Origin: Plazaster borealis
Taxonomy: Eukaryota; Echinodermata; Asteroidea; Forcipulatida; Labidiasteridae
NCBI GenBank assembly: GCA_021014325.1
Contig: CM037461.1
Location: 7,593,501 to 7,657,500 of the forward strand
Length of the DNA: 64,000 bases
Direction: 5' to 3'
Shown: one piece after another, positions 43,339-56,035 of the stretch
Layout of the letters: every line of letters begins with the position of its first letter
How positions within the stretch are numbered: the stretch's first letter is position 1
Notes under the pieces: model-generated
The model's input: only the letters and a program-made list of their open reading frames with translations
What the model was told of the DNA's origin: nothing
Database searches by the model: none
Position numbers and translations under genes: made by a program

Positions 43339-46300
43339 GATGTACACCTCCTCCCCCTCAACCTTTACTTCAATTTCTCACTTCCACCAACCCTGCTCAT
43401 ATTTTATTTAGACGAGACATCCGCAAGTACAATAATGCACTCGCAATGACTTCTTTGGGCTGCCATGAACAAACCCTTCCCGGACAATGGATGCCTACTT
43501 TCAAAATACAGGGACAGATCTACCATTTAATAGGCTCACTTCTTCCTGCAGAAAATCAAGCCCCATCATTTGCGCAGATCTTCATCCATGACACAGAACA
43601 TGAACTAGACAATCGTCTTCGAGGTATTTCTGTAGATCGAAATCAACTCCACCAATTGCAACAAATGCTGCATTCATCCAATCCATACATAGCATCACTC
43701 AAAACTGCAGCTGAATTAGGCCCTGCACCAGATATGTCACTCATCATTCATGCTGACCACAAACCCCAATCTGCTCATAAACGGCAGTATAATGCGCCCA
43801 CATCCAGTGAAATTGCTATACTCATACCAGGTACTACTGAACAAACGGCAGGCAATAGAGACATTATCTTACACCACCGACAAGGAACACACCAAAGGAT
43901 ACATGCAACACACAGAAGCTATGATCCCCTTCACTATGTTCTACTCTTCCCACAGGGTCAAGATGGATGGAGCTTAGGACTGAAACAATGGAATACAGTC
44001 AACAACACTCAGTCATCACGGACATTGACAATGTTAGACTTCTACAAGTATCACCTCATGGTTCGTAATCACCAGGCAAAATTGAACACAGCCGCCTTTC
44101 TTGGATAAGGCATAACCAAACTCAATTACGAGCTGACACATACAGAGGCTTATGTGACGCTATCCATGCTGATGAAGTACAACGTGCTGGCAAATCAGTT
44201 ATCCTTCCTGCATCCTTTGTGGGTAGTCCCCGTTACATGCACCAGAAGTACCTTGATGCCATAGCAATCGTCAGAAAATTTGGCAAACCTGACATCTTCC
44301 TCACATTCACCTGTAACCCATCATGGCCAGAAATCACAACTGAACTTCTATCAAACCAGAAGCCCCACGAAAGACCAGACTTAATCACTAGAGTTTTCAA
44401 TCTCAAATGGAAATCTCTCCTAAGTGACATACTCAAACATAATGTTCTTGGAAAAGTCTTCGCTCATTGCTATACCATTGAATTCCAAAAACGAGGTCTC
44501 CCTCATGCTCATCTACTTTTAATTCTGCACCCAGACAGTAAACCAATGACACCAGACGACTATGATCACCTCACAACTGCCGAGCTACCGAACCCAATTG
44601 TCAATCCCTCTCTCTTCAAGATTGTCACTTCAACAATGGTTCATGGTCCATGTGGTCACCTAAACAAGAACTCCCCATGCATGATTGACAATACTTGCTG
44701 TAAAGGTTATCCAAAAAGTCTCTCGAAGGGAACCCACACAGGAGATGATTCATATCCCATCTACCGACGTCGCAGCCCATCTGACGGAGGTCATACTGCA
44801 TCCATCTCTATCAACCACCGGCAACAACTAACAGTCAATAACTCATGGATTGTGCCCTACAATCCATTCCTCCTACTGAAGTATCAAGGGCACATGAATG
44901 TTGAAATATGTAGCTCCATCAAGGCCGTGAAGTACCTCTATAAGTACATATACAAAGGCCCAGATCGCATAGTCGTCAGTATTGGCACCAACCATGAATC
45001 AACCACTGCAACCGCTCACACTGATGAAGTCTCCAAATATATAGATGCCCATTACATAAGTGCTACTGATGCAATGTACAGAATCTGCGAATTCAATCTC
45101 AACGGCCGCCAACCAACTGTCATACAATTGGCAGTTCACTTACAACATGAACAAACCATCTGTTTCAACCCCAATAAAGACCACACCCCCCTCCTTGAAG
45201 ATCCCCCTAAAACAACACTAACACAATGGTTTGCACTGAATACATCAGACACCTTCGCTGCCACACTTCTATACCCCGACATTCCAATGTACTACTCATG
45301 GACCAAATCAAAGAAGACATGGACCAAACGTAAACGCAACTCAACCTCGCCATATCATCTGAACATATGCTCAACCAATGCAGTAGGACGTCTATATGCT
45401 GTGCATCCATCCCAAGGTGAGTTGTTCTACTTAAGACTACTCTTGCATCACATCCCTGGAGCAAAAAGCTTCACAGACATCAAAACAATCAATGACACCA
45501 CTTGCACGACCTACAAAGCAGCATGTGAACAGTTAAATCTTCTAGACAGTGACAATGAATGGGACAAGTGCCTCAACGATGCTACAGAAGTTGCTTCAGC
45601 TCACTCTCTACGTAACCTCTTCGTCACACTCTTGGTATTTTGCCAACCTTCAGACCCACTTCAACTTTGGCATAAGTATAAAGACCACTTTGCAGATGAC
45701 ATCACACATCGCTTCAGACTTGCTGGGTATCAAATCGCTTCAGCTGATACACAATGAAGTACTTCTTGATATTCAACTCAAACTGCAAAGACTACACAAA
45801 TCCCTCACTGATTTCAGTCTACCAGTACCAGTAACATTCTCTCCACTAACTCAGCTGTCTCAATCTATCCGTGAAGAGTTACAATACAACCCGCAGCTAC
45901 AACAGAGAATTGTTGATACCAACACAGCTAAAATGACACCGGACCAAACAACTGCCTATACAACAATCACCACAGCCCTCCAAACTGATCAAGGTGGCAT
46001 TTTCTTCATTGATGCTCCAGGAGGCACAGGCAAGACATTCCTATTAAATACTCTTCTTGCATTAGTACGTTCACAAGGACATGTCGCACTTGCTGTTGCC
46101 TCCTCTGGCATTGCAGCCACACTTTTAACAGGTGGAAGAACAGCCCATTCACGCTTCAAAATACCTCTCCAAGTACTAGCCAACTCCACTTGCAACATTT
46201 CTCCTTGAGACTCTACAGCTGAACTCATACGCCTTGCAAAAATCATCATCTGGGATGAAGCCCCAATGACCCACAGGCATGCATTCGAAGCTGTGAGTCG

Positions 46301-47314
46301 AACAATGCAAGACATTGTCCAAAATAACCAACCATTCGGTAAGAAACTCATAATACTGGGAGGTGACTTTCGCCAAATCCTGCCCGTTGTTAGGCATGGT
46401 ACAAGAGCCAATATCGTCCAAGCGTCATTGAAAAAATCACCTCTCTGGACATATATCAACACTCTCACATTGACAACTAACATGAGAGCTCACTTGACAG
46501 GAGATGAAGATGCACAAGCATTCTCCAAATTTCTTCTTCAAATAGGCAACGGTTCTTACCCAACAAACGAAGACAACATGCTTGAAATACCTATTACCCT
46601 TCCTACTCCTACTGATAATGCTCTGGACTTAATATCACATGTCTTCCCTGACCTCCAAAATAACTACACCAACAAAGAATGGATGTGCTCCCGTGCAATT
46701 CTTGCAACAACAAACAAAACTGTGGATGAAATAATTGAAACGATTCTGAAAACACTTCCTGGAGAGTTCCACACATATCGAAGTGCTGACACAGTCCCAC
46801 TAGACCAGAATCCTACAATGTACCAAGTAGAATTCCTGAACACTTTAACGCCATCTGGGATTCCGCCACACCAACTGACCCTCAAGATCAATACGCCAAT
46901 CATGCTACTCAGAAATTTAAATCCGTCTCAGAGACAATGCAACGGCTCAAGATACATCATAACCAGTATGACTACCAACCTCATACACGCTCTACCCATT
47001 TCAGATGCGGATGGTTCAACACCCATCCTCATACCTAGGATCCCTATGATCCCTGCAGACAATCTCTTCCCATTCAAATTCTACCGCAGACAGTTTCCCG
47101 TTCGCCCATCATTTGCCATGACTATCAATAAAAGCCAAGGTCAAACCCTTCAGCAAGCTGGACTTCTCCTTCACAAGCCGTCTTCACCCATGGCCAACTG
47201 TACGTTGCCATGTCAAGAGTTGGTTCTTCCACAGCTCTTAAACTCATGACAACAGAGCACACCAACAACTCCTACTTCACCAAAAATATTGTCTACCCAG
47301 AAGTTCTACAGTAG
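43200..47314 (+). pseudogene. Helitron Rep/helicase (RepHel), frameshifted
   Basis: An N-terminal zinc-like motif (CRHMDVVCPSCQAKLW ... FGFCC, ~43230-43320) leads into the Helitron N domain. The HUH nuclease has RGLPHAHLLL (near 44495) and the tyrosine-bearing KYLYKYIYKG (near 44940). The Pif1-type SF1B helicase has Walker [12 protein letters not shown] (near 46015), IIWDEAPM (near 46250), GGDFRQILPV and TINKSQGQTL (near 47130). RepHel nicks and unwinds the element for rolling-circle transposition. Breaks: a frameshift near 44100, another near 45752, a TGA at 46206, and a frameshift near 47187. The final YVAMSRV motif is in the last frame, ending at 47312-47314. Confidence 0.9.
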
Positions 47315-47853
47315 AGTACAACTCCACTTTTGCTTCTCCCACCAATGTTCTCTATGCAATTAACACCCTATACGACTCTTCCCATCTCAACCCACCCCAC
47401 CTAATCCAGTACTACACAACACTCCAAACGTTCCACTACCTTCAACAACCAATCTGCCACCACTGCACCTGCCTAATATATCAGCAATCCTCACGTGAGT
47501 AGCCACCTTTCATTCATTAATTTAACCCCCTATACATTTCCATATTAACTGTGACTTTACTTATCAATATTTCATCCGACTGACATTAAACTCCCTTAAC
47601 TCTTCATTACATTCCCAACATTTCGCATTCCATCTGACCATACCTACCTCATCACTAACACTTTACAACTTATACACAATACAACCAACACAAACAACTC
47701 ATCCTTAACCACAAACCATATTTCACTCACCTTTACTTAACAGTCATACTTCAATCTTTCAAGTACCCCAACTCCCCAATATCTTCTTTGTACTTGAACC
47801 TTCCCAATAAAACTGCACACTTCATAAATGTGTTGCATTTGGTCTCTTCCTAC
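47315..47853. other. spacer between RepHel and accessory gene
   Basis: A CA-rich, T-poor stretch with no credible coding frame. It is likely to hold the promoter or 5' UTR of the accessory gene; an AATAAA (~47805) could end the RepHel transcript. Confidence 0.4.
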
Positions 47854-47873
47854 AGAATTCCTTACTGCACAAA

Positions 47874-50800
47874 ATGTCATCCCCTGGAAACACCCCACCT
47901 CAGAACCTTCCTCTGAACAACGGCCAACTTGCACACAAGGTAAGCTTTATTTTCCAACATACATTTCAAACACTCATCTTTCAAACCCCCTCCCCAAACA
48001 TATTTAACACTCTTAACATTAACGTACACCACTATGCACATAACACATCACATCATCCATCTCTGCAATGCCACTTTCCACACCATACACTCAGACTATA
48101 GGAAAGTGCCGATTCTTAACATTTCTTATTCGATTTTACAGTCACTCATTTGCACTCAACAATGTCAGCCATGTACACATAAGGTAGAAAGAAGTACTTC
48201 ATTTGCATCATCTCCTGAAGATATGCATCGCTCCTCAACATCACCCACGCCTATGTTTTCTCTCAAATAAACTCATTCGTGCATTCTCCTCCCACAGCTC
48301 CAAGACATCAGTATGCGGACTCAACATGCTGTCGATTACGCCTTGAAGCATATGCAAAGCGAGTCGCCCCTACTCCGCTTAACTGCCCATCAGAAGCTCA
48401 CAAAATTAGGCAAAGAAGTGCCGTCCACCCTCAACCACCTAAGTGCTGCACTTCGTCGATCACCCGGTAATGTTTCCCTATTTCCTATTTCCATCTCGAA
48501 ACCTTTACAAAAACATGCTTTGTTGTCAACACAATATTCGGACATTTCAAGAGCACTAGGTAAAGCGATAACTAAGGGCAACGCACACAATCACCTCTCA
48601 TGCTTCCAAAAGTATTACTACTACGCACCAACATCTTCCAATTCAACAATGACCCTCAATCATTCACACAATTTGTGTCCCATGTTTCTCCAACAGCAGC
48701 CAAATGTCACAAGCGACTATTTGTTCCGCCATCGACACAGCCCGTCATTGACGCTCCTCCATGCAAGCTGTTCAAGCCCAAACAAACTGGTATGTTACCT
48801 CTCATCATCACAGTCATCAAGAACTTCCACATACACCAAACCATTTTCCTCATGTCTGTCCCAATCCAAATTAATACAATTCCTTGCACGTTCTGGTTCA
48901 GAACATACAATTTACACTTCGAACAATGCCATCAATAGACTGTGCAAGTCTCGCACATATCCGAACGACAACAAACATGTCAAACGAAGAACAGTTTCAT
49001 TTCTGACATCACATCTTTGTGTTCAATTGTATCACTTCACAACATGTCAACAACAATTCATCATTACAATTGTATGAGAAGTATGAGCTCTTGAAACCAA
49101 TACACAATAGTGTGTTATTTCTTATTCAAACCAAACAACTATGGGACAACCATGCTTATTTTTTTATGTTAACCTTTAACAAACCCCTTACGCGGATACG
49201 TCATGATCGAACGGGTTTGCAATTGACCCATCGCAGTTTCAACAGCATGCTCACGCCTGAACAACCATAGACTGCAATGAAAAGGGTTCGCTTTGCAATT
49301 ACAGCATCTGCCGAGTATAATCGCCCTCCCAAAACCAGTGCTGACATAAATTTCCTGATCAGAGGCGAACACCACATTCTTACTATTTCAGTCACCGGAA
49401 GCTCAGGTCAAGTTTAATTCTCGGATTGTCTTCGTTATATCGTTGAATCCGTTTTACTTTGATGTTGTTATCACTTAGTATTACCATAGGAAAAGGACAC
49501 AGACATTCCCAACAACATGTACAGTTTTCTAGGTCATAAACTACGTTAAACTAAAGTAACTCACGACACAAAATCTCCCTCGCGTAAAACTACATACGTT
49601 GGGACCACCATGGTCCCGGAAGTTCGAATGCGCAAGACTTCCACAGTCTATAACGAAGGCTTCTTCCAACCCATTCTCAACCCCCACATTCCTTATATAA
49701 CTATAGCACACAACTCCTCAACAACTTCTCCTTCACTTCTTCACAATAATCCTTTCTTAACACTTTATCAACCACAAACTAATACTCAACACACTTTACT
49801 ACAACATCATGGTTTACAACCTACAAACACCACCAACAAAAACCATCACCGCAACAGCTGCATCTCATTCCCACAAACAAACAACACTCTACCTACGTAT
49901 ATTTACATTCCACTCGCATACATTTACTCTCAACAATTTCACCTAACTCACAGCATTACACCAAAAAACCTCCTCTTAACCATCAAGTACCCCACCTTCA
50001 CAACTCTCACAACATGGTCAAACACTGCAACTTCCCGATAACTCCCACACTTTCACAACAACTGCCTTCAATATTGCATTTGTCATTTTCTTACAGATAC
50101 ACTCGCTTGCGCTTCACCAGAGATACTGGCACAAGCAGGATGGTCCGACATCGAAGGTAAACACTTTCTCCAATTATACACCGCATTTCCCACTGATACA
50201 TTACACATCTTCACACCTTCGCCGAATGACATAGCTCTAACCTCAACCCCCACATATAAACCAGCTCTATCAAAATTAGGCATTGTCCCCTCATTCCACT
50301 TTTCAGATATTCATAACAGCTTCACAAGCAACCCCTACAATTCCACATGCTTCAATGCAATAAATCAGCCAAGTTTCCTGTCCCAAATTATGAGAACATT
50401 ACGACAACCATTGCACAATATTTTCTGCCCGGTTCCAAAACATCTTCCGTGATAAACAATAACTCCCAACTTATTATTCTTGCCAATTAGCACACAAATT
50501 CACCTCCTACATTGTCTTTTTCCCAACCCAAACCAAATTCCCAACCCAATAATAACACAAATCAACCTGTCCACAACCTCAACGTGTCCCTCTACCATAT
50601 TCACATATTCACCTACATACAACAATCACACACAATTACATCACTTCACCTGCACACTTTACAACACTCATTCCAATTGTACAACTTCCGCCTAACATAC
50701 AAAGCATGCATATTCAATAACAACAACATCCCATTGATGACATATCTATCTCTCTTCCACAGATTTGCCAATTGAAGACTTCACCTCATCAAGCCCGCCA

Positions 50801-51028
50801 ACACTAACCACTTCCACAACAACAGACAAACCACTACTTACCACAAAACCAACCACACCATCGCCTGAACACTCAGATGCCACCACACCATCTTCTGGAC
50901 CAACGCCTCAACCATCTCCTGACGGCAACAACCAACCACCAGCTCAACAGCCTACCCACACCATCACAAAGCCCACTGCCAAAACCTCATCCCGTACCAA
51001 GAGAACAACCAAAACCCTAACCCTATAG
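47874..51028 (+). CDS. spliced accessory gene in the Helitron (259 codons, unknown)
   Basis: Predicted exons: 47874-47939 (from ATG), 48141-48182, 48298-48466, 48613-48789, 50097-50156 and 50763-51028 (TAG). All have GT-AG sites, and phases agree (0, 0, 1, 1, 1), giving 780 nt without a stop. The protein has a short Pro/Asn-rich start, a small Cys cluster (CTQQCQPC), a helical segment (DISMRTQHAVDYALKHMQ ... LRRSP), a KCHKRLFVPP segment, a short acidic exon (ASPEILAQAGWSDIE), and a Ser/Thr/Pro-rich tail with a basic end (SSRTKRTTK). I recognise no domain. Its place after RepHel is where other Helitrons carry RPA-like, OTU or endonuclease genes. The 60-nt exon persists in the diverged copy at 34247-34308. 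More exons could lie in 48790-50096. Confidence 0.5.
48790..50096. other. long intron of the accessory gene or unassigned exons
   Basis: An open frame at 49019-49270 and a short ATG frame at 49276-49416 exist but neither links in phase to both neighbours by sites I can see. GTCCC-type palindrome GGGACCACCATGGTCCC lies at about 49600. Otherwise CA-rich non-coding DNA. Confidence 0.35.
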
Positions 51029-51789
51029 AAAACCACTGCCCTCAACCAAACCCCCCTTATCAACTCAATGTACCCATTACAAAGTAGGCCTACTTTATAA
51101 TAGTTCATTCCCTCCAAACTATTACAAGCCACTTCCTATTTCCAGTTCCCGTACTCAAAGCATCACCACCCCGACACACCATTTCACGTTCATTAGATAC
51201 ATCATTACCAACTTCCCCCTATTACACATTTTCTTTCCCTTTTGTTTACCAAAACAACATCCACACAATAACAACCCTTTTACTGGCAATTATTCAACAA
51301 ACCACAGGCCCTACTCTCACACTCTTCACTGATAAAGTTCCTTCATTTTGTAACCAAACCTTCAATAATTTCCCACTCATTCACCTCCCCATTGTACCTC
51401 CATATCGGCCTCCCAAAACTCTTAATATTGTCATCAACAACCCCAACTATTACAAAGTAAAACCATTCCATCCTCTTTATTTAAATGTGTTATACTGTAA
51501 ACTATTTACAACTTATGTTCAAAGTTGCTATATATTTTTCCATAGTTACCTGCATTAAAGAAACCATTCTCTACATGAAAACGACCATTTCTCTCATTTC
51601 CATTCTTTATTTACCTTCAAACGCCGAATGTTAACAACACATTCAATCATAACTACCTGACCACCTTCAACATTATACAAATATGCGCGACCCTCAACAA
51701 CCGCACCTCCCCCCCCCCTTTCGCAAAGAAAGTTTTGCTGTCATAAAAATACATACCACCACAATAAACAGCGCCCTCTTCAACAACCG

Positions 51790-51831
51790 CCCCATCTAGC
51801 GGGTGCCGCGCGAAGCGCGGCATCCCGCTAG
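51790..51831 (+). other. Helitron 3' terminal hairpin and CTAG end
   Basis: GCCGCGC (51805-51811), loop GAA, and GCGCGGC (51815-51821) are followed by ATCCCGCTAG. The outer arms CTAGCGGG and CCCGCTAG extend the stem, so the terminus itself is part of the palindrome. This structure is the Helitron transposition terminator. Confidence 0.85.
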
Positions 51832-52069
51832 TGGAAATAAACAACGAAAAAAGTGACCTTTGACCTGATGAGGCAACTCGTCATCCCATCGACCTATCCC
51901 CACAAACTTGGTGTCAAAATGAAGCAAAGAGACCTTTCTAACTAGACTGGTCACAGGTCCATCACATGTAATCTAAAAAAATTGTGATTTTACCTAGGAC
52001 TTAGAGAAAGGAGACAACGTTTCGACCCTACTCAACATCTTTAGCACGCTCAAAATTTTCTCATAAATT

Positions 52070-52345
52070 CCTCGCCCTCTTAAAACCGCCTCCTTATCGA
52101 TGAGTCATCGCTTTGTTTTCTTGGAACTAAAAATACATTTGCATGGCAGGGCCCAATTTCATGGCGCTGCTTACCAAATACTTCGGCGCTTACGCGCATT
52201 GTAACGTGTGTATATTTCTATAGGACACAGCTGGGCGTAAAGCGCAGAATTCCGCGGTAAGCGCAGCAGAGCCATGAAATTGGGCCCTGATAATTACCGG
52301 GTCGTATGACGTTTTTTCGCGCGTGCGCGTTTGAGATTAACGGCG
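52070..52345 (+). mobile_element. right-end fragment of another RAG1-like element copy, split by a MITE
   Basis: CGCCTCCTTATCGATGAGTCATCG and AACTAAAAATACAT match 22840-22900, and ATAATTACCGGGTCGTATGACG onward matches 22910-22935. A MITE (52147-52289) separates the two parts. The terminal CACGTAT has decayed. Confidence 0.65.
52147..52289. mobile_element. 143-bp MITE (GGGCCCAATTTCATGG family), copy 2
   Basis: Same inverted ends as copy 1 at 40334-40480. Uninterrupted copies of its target at 22903 and 57310 show GAGCAGATAA where this element sits, supporting insertion at a CAG/CTG site. Confidence 0.85.
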
Positions 52346-52920
52346 GGGGGGGGGGGGTAGGGGTACGTGCCCTAGCGACGCTTGTTTATTCCCAACACCG
52401 CTCTTATAGGCTCACTGTTAACATTATATTACTATTTGCATAACACAAACTGTATTACATTTGTAATTATAATAGCGGCACCCGTTAGATGGGGGGGGGC
52501 GGGGGATTCCTATTTGTATAACACAAACTGTATTACATTTGTAATTATATTAGAGGCACCCGCTAGATGGGGTTGGGGGCGCAATTGTTGCTGATGACAA
52601 GCTTTGTTGGCGCTGTTACCATTATATTACTATTTGCATAACACAAACTGTATTACATTTTTTGGGGGGGGGGCGCAAGTGTTGTTGATGACGAATAGCG
52701 GCACCCGCTAGATTTTTTTTTGTTTTTTTCGGGTGGGGGGGCCGCAAGTGTTGTTGCTGACGACAAGTTTATAGAATTAGCCTGGGTCAAAATTATCTCT
52801 CCCACATTTTGAATCGTATTTTTTTTTTGGGGGGGGGGCGCAAGTGTTGTTGCTGACGACAAGTTTATAGAATTAGCCTGGGTCAAAATTATCTCTCCCA
52901 CATTTTGAATCGTATCTGCA
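52346..52920. repeat. G-run modules repeated two to three times
   Basis: The unit CATAACACAAACTGTATTAC followed by GGCACCCGCTAGATGGGG occurs at about 52440, 52515 and 52640, each next to a run of 8-14 G. A 75-bp unit (CAAGTGTTGTTGCTGACGAC ... TTTTGAATCGTAT) occurs at 52745 and 52842. No coding capacity. Confidence 0.8.
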
Positions 52921-54649
52921 CCTGCAGATAAAATTACATATAATTAATTACGATACAGAATACACCTAGATATGTGTGTAGGCTTAAGCCAACTTAATAT
53001 CACCGTTAAATAACAAATTTAATGGATGCCGCAGCACTTCCACTGATGGAACGTTCAGTCGGAATCATAGCCTCTTGAAACTTGCGAGCGCTATGGTTAC
53101 CGCATCAATTCGTAACAATGCAATTAACTAATGGAATTAATACAATGTACAAACCAATCACAAACCATTTTGCATGGCCTCTATAGATTAACCATGGCGT
53201 ACAATTTTGTAACGGGCACCTCCGCACCGTTAATGTCGAGCAGTGATGTTTCAGGCTACTGAGTCGTCAAACTTCTCATGGTCCTTGGGGAATATGGGGA
53301 CTTATGGGGACCAGGGGAGGGATGGACAATATTCACTATTATTTTATCACTGTAATAAAAGGACGGTGCGATTGATTATGGTAGGAGGGACGGGTGGGAC
53401 GATGACTGGTTCATAAGCCGAAGATGAAGGCTGCAAAGGCTGACTAAATGCTGAAGTTACCAACCCTAGAACTCTTAAAAGACTATTCACTCTGAAGCAT
53501 AAAGGTTTACTTTCAATTCAACCGGAATATCTGCTCATTTATTATTTCTTCTCTTGATCTTCCATTTATAAAGGGTTTTATATTGAAGGTTCTTTACACA
53601 GTCAACCACAATTAATTAATTGGAAGCATATCTAGGGGATGACGATGAAGAACTACATGTAAACACCATGTCTGGATAGCGACGGTCACATGCGGCAACC
53701 GCCCTGCTTCTTCACCGGGTCTGTCCAGGTCACGAACTAACACACCCGTGGCGACGGCAACGCTCGCCTTTTATAGATTTCTGTAGGTCGCAATTGAATA
53801 AGTACGCATGAGCTTCCGACCAAAAGTAACTGGTTACTGCTAATGCAAATTAGCGCTTGCGACCAGCGACCAAACGTGATTGCCTAAACATGCTTTGCAG
53901 GCGTGGCCTATACTAAACACTAAACCATTGGTAATAAAGTTTACATGTAGTTTTCCTATGGCAAGGTCAAAGTGCACATAAAATGAACTCTGTGTGTGTA
54001 CTATTTACATGTACATGGGCTGTTTTACGTACGCAATTTATGTACATGTACAGACAGTTGTATTATTTAACGTTAAACAACATACATCGGAAACCTGTAA
54101 ATACTAAATTATCTCAATAAGATCTCAGCTGGATAATTCTAGAACATTCTCTCATAGATTCTTAACAGCTGTTCCTGTAACCTTAAGGATTAAAGTAATA
54201 AACATTCGTTGGCATTACAGGTTATGTTTGTCAAAGACTGTGTTGTGTGATTACTGCTAAATGTGGAAGTTCCAAGCCCAATAAAAATGCGATAAACTCT
54301 CAACACCATTTTTATTTGACAGCTCTTTTTTAGCAAAGATTTGGCCTAACAATCTCTGGGGAAAATGCACTTTTCGCCACAATATATAGGCTTTGCCCAA
54401 TATAAACAAAAAGCCAACAATTATGTTTCCCTGAACTTAAATTCCTAACCCCAACCTCTCCCACATTTTGAAATGATATCTGCCCCTGCACATAAAAACA
54501 ACTGTCTATTGCTGTCCTGATAATAATTACATGTATATTACAATTCTTATGGAAGAACAACAGAGCGTGGTAAATGGAATGGGTTGCTGTGTACCCCACG
54601 GTTTGCATGGTCTGCTTGATCTTGTAAGTGTGCTCTTCTGGTAGATCCT
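52921..54649. other. non-coding; possible LTR of the Gypsy relic on the minus strand
   Basis: No gene is supported. On the minus strand a CTATAAAAGG TATA box lies near 53772 and a TGTTGAGAG start near 54305, which could be the LTR following the relic at 54650-56035. A 75-bp stretch (53034-53110) is repeated at 56298-56376. Confidence 0.35.
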
Positions 54650-56035
54650 GAGGGACTTTGGCAAGATCTCAGTCGCAACACAAATTATTCTTCTTCCTCT
54701 GACGATTCCAGGTTCCCCGAACCCGGGGGATTACCAGAAGGGCTAGACTCAATCTGGTTTGTACTGTTTGGGTACACATGCAAGTATTTTCTGTTTACCA
54801 CTTTCTCTGGGCCCCCTGTACATGGTTGAATTGTATAAACATCATTATGTACATTTACATTGACAACCTCATAGGGATCTGTCTCGTATTAGTTATCTAA
54901 TTTGTGTCTTCCCGTAAAGGCACATTTCTTAAGAAGCACATGTGAACCAATTGAGATAGGTGAACAAGTCCTTTTTCCAGTGTCCTGTTTTTCTTTGACA
55001 GTGGCATGACTTTCAATTCTCTGTTTGACCAATTCATCAGCTCTCTGCAACAACTCGGCTTGTTTTCCTGCAAAATTGTCGCCCCAGTTTTGGTTCGCAT
55101 TGCTTAAAGGAACGTTACAGAACTGGTAATTAAAAAAAAAATTATGATCACTGATTTACATAAAACTTACACGGTCTAATGATGATGATAGTAGAAAACA
55201 TCCCTAGAAATATTTTTGTCTGAAATGCCATATTTGATGAGAAATAAATAAAACTAATTTCTGATTGGAGTTGATCACTCATGAGCATTTTATTCTTGCA
55301 TTGTATAACACATGCAAATGTGTGTTCGGTTTTTCACTATTTTCTCGTGACCCAGATGGCCGATCGATAACAAACTTCTACAAGTTTGTCAGTTTATGTA
55401 TATGGTGGATTATAAAAAGTGCTTACACTGCCAGTTAGCAAAAACCAATTCTGTAATGTTCCTTTAACAAATTATCAAGGGGAAGTGTAGGTTCTCGACC
55501 GAACAGCAAAGTGAATGGAGTAACTTTGGTTACTGTATGGGGCGTGGTATTCTACACAAACACCAAGTGAGACAATAAGTCTGGCCATTTACGTCCGTCT
55601 TTTTCCTCTAGTGACCCTCTAGTGGTGTGTCCCTTTTTGATTCCATATAACTGACAGAGCTCTCTTATTACTTCACTTTCAAAATTTCTGCCCTGATCAC
55701 TATGTAATCTCACTGGAACTCCAAATCTAGTGAACCAGTTATCACGCAGTACTCTCGCCACCGTGTTAGCTGTTTGATCCTTACATGGCACTGCTTGAGC
55801 AAACTTAGTAAATGCATCTGTCAAGACAAGAACATCTTCATATCCCCCTTTTCCTTTGTCAATCTTGACAAAGTCTATTGCAAGCAGTTCTAATGTTTTG
55901 AATGCTAACAGATGGCGTAATGGAGTTCTGCCCTTATTAACTGGAGCTTTAGTTAAGATAAAAGAGCTGCATTGATTCACAAAACTAGTGATAGTATGGT
56001 TTAGTTGAGGCCAAAGCGTTTTCTGTGAATTTCTG
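54650..56035 (-). pseudogene. Ty3/Gypsy integrase relic with internal deletion
   Basis: On the minus strand: end of a zinc-binding region (CSSFILTKAPVNKGRTP), then the integrase core with LLAIDFVKID (first Asp) and RLHSDQGRNFESE (second Asp). After HTTRGSLEE the expected segment with the catalytic Glu is missing. TAG and a frameshift follow, then a TPFTLLFGREP segment to about 55468. Beyond a 356-bp MITE, the C-terminal part continues to about 54680 with HVLLKK-like and YEVV-like strands. The deletion and shifts show a dead copy. It is a different lineage from the Gmr1-like element at 57581 onward. Confidence 0.7.
55108..55463. mobile_element. 356-bp MITE with TTAA duplication
   Basis: The ends AGGAACGTTACAGAACTGG and, as reverse complement, AGGAACATTACAGAATTGG are flanked by TTAA on both sides (55104-55107 and 55464-55467). 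TTAA and AGG-type ends fit Kolobok or piggyBac-derived MITEs. It interrupts the Gypsy integrase relic. Confidence 0.8.

Larger units (their letters stand above)
39286..51831 (+). mobile_element. Helitron, ~12.5 kb
   Basis: The 3' end is firm: a GCCGCGC-GAA-GCGCGGC hairpin followed by ATCCCGCTAG, ending in the canonical CTAG and followed by T. The 5' end is a candidate: TCTATACTATAACAATCG at 39286, preceded by A, fits the TC start and the A/T insertion rule, but no second copy confirms it. The element encodes a Rep/helicase (43200-47314, broken), an N-terminal repeat protein (41938-43338) and a spliced accessory gene (47874-51028). The region 40480-41937 is T-rich and non-coding. Confidence 0.75.

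Noticed and set aside
43634..43977. Alternative frames inside the Helitron Rep region
   Set aside because: They overlap the recognised Rep domain in another frame and show no motif.
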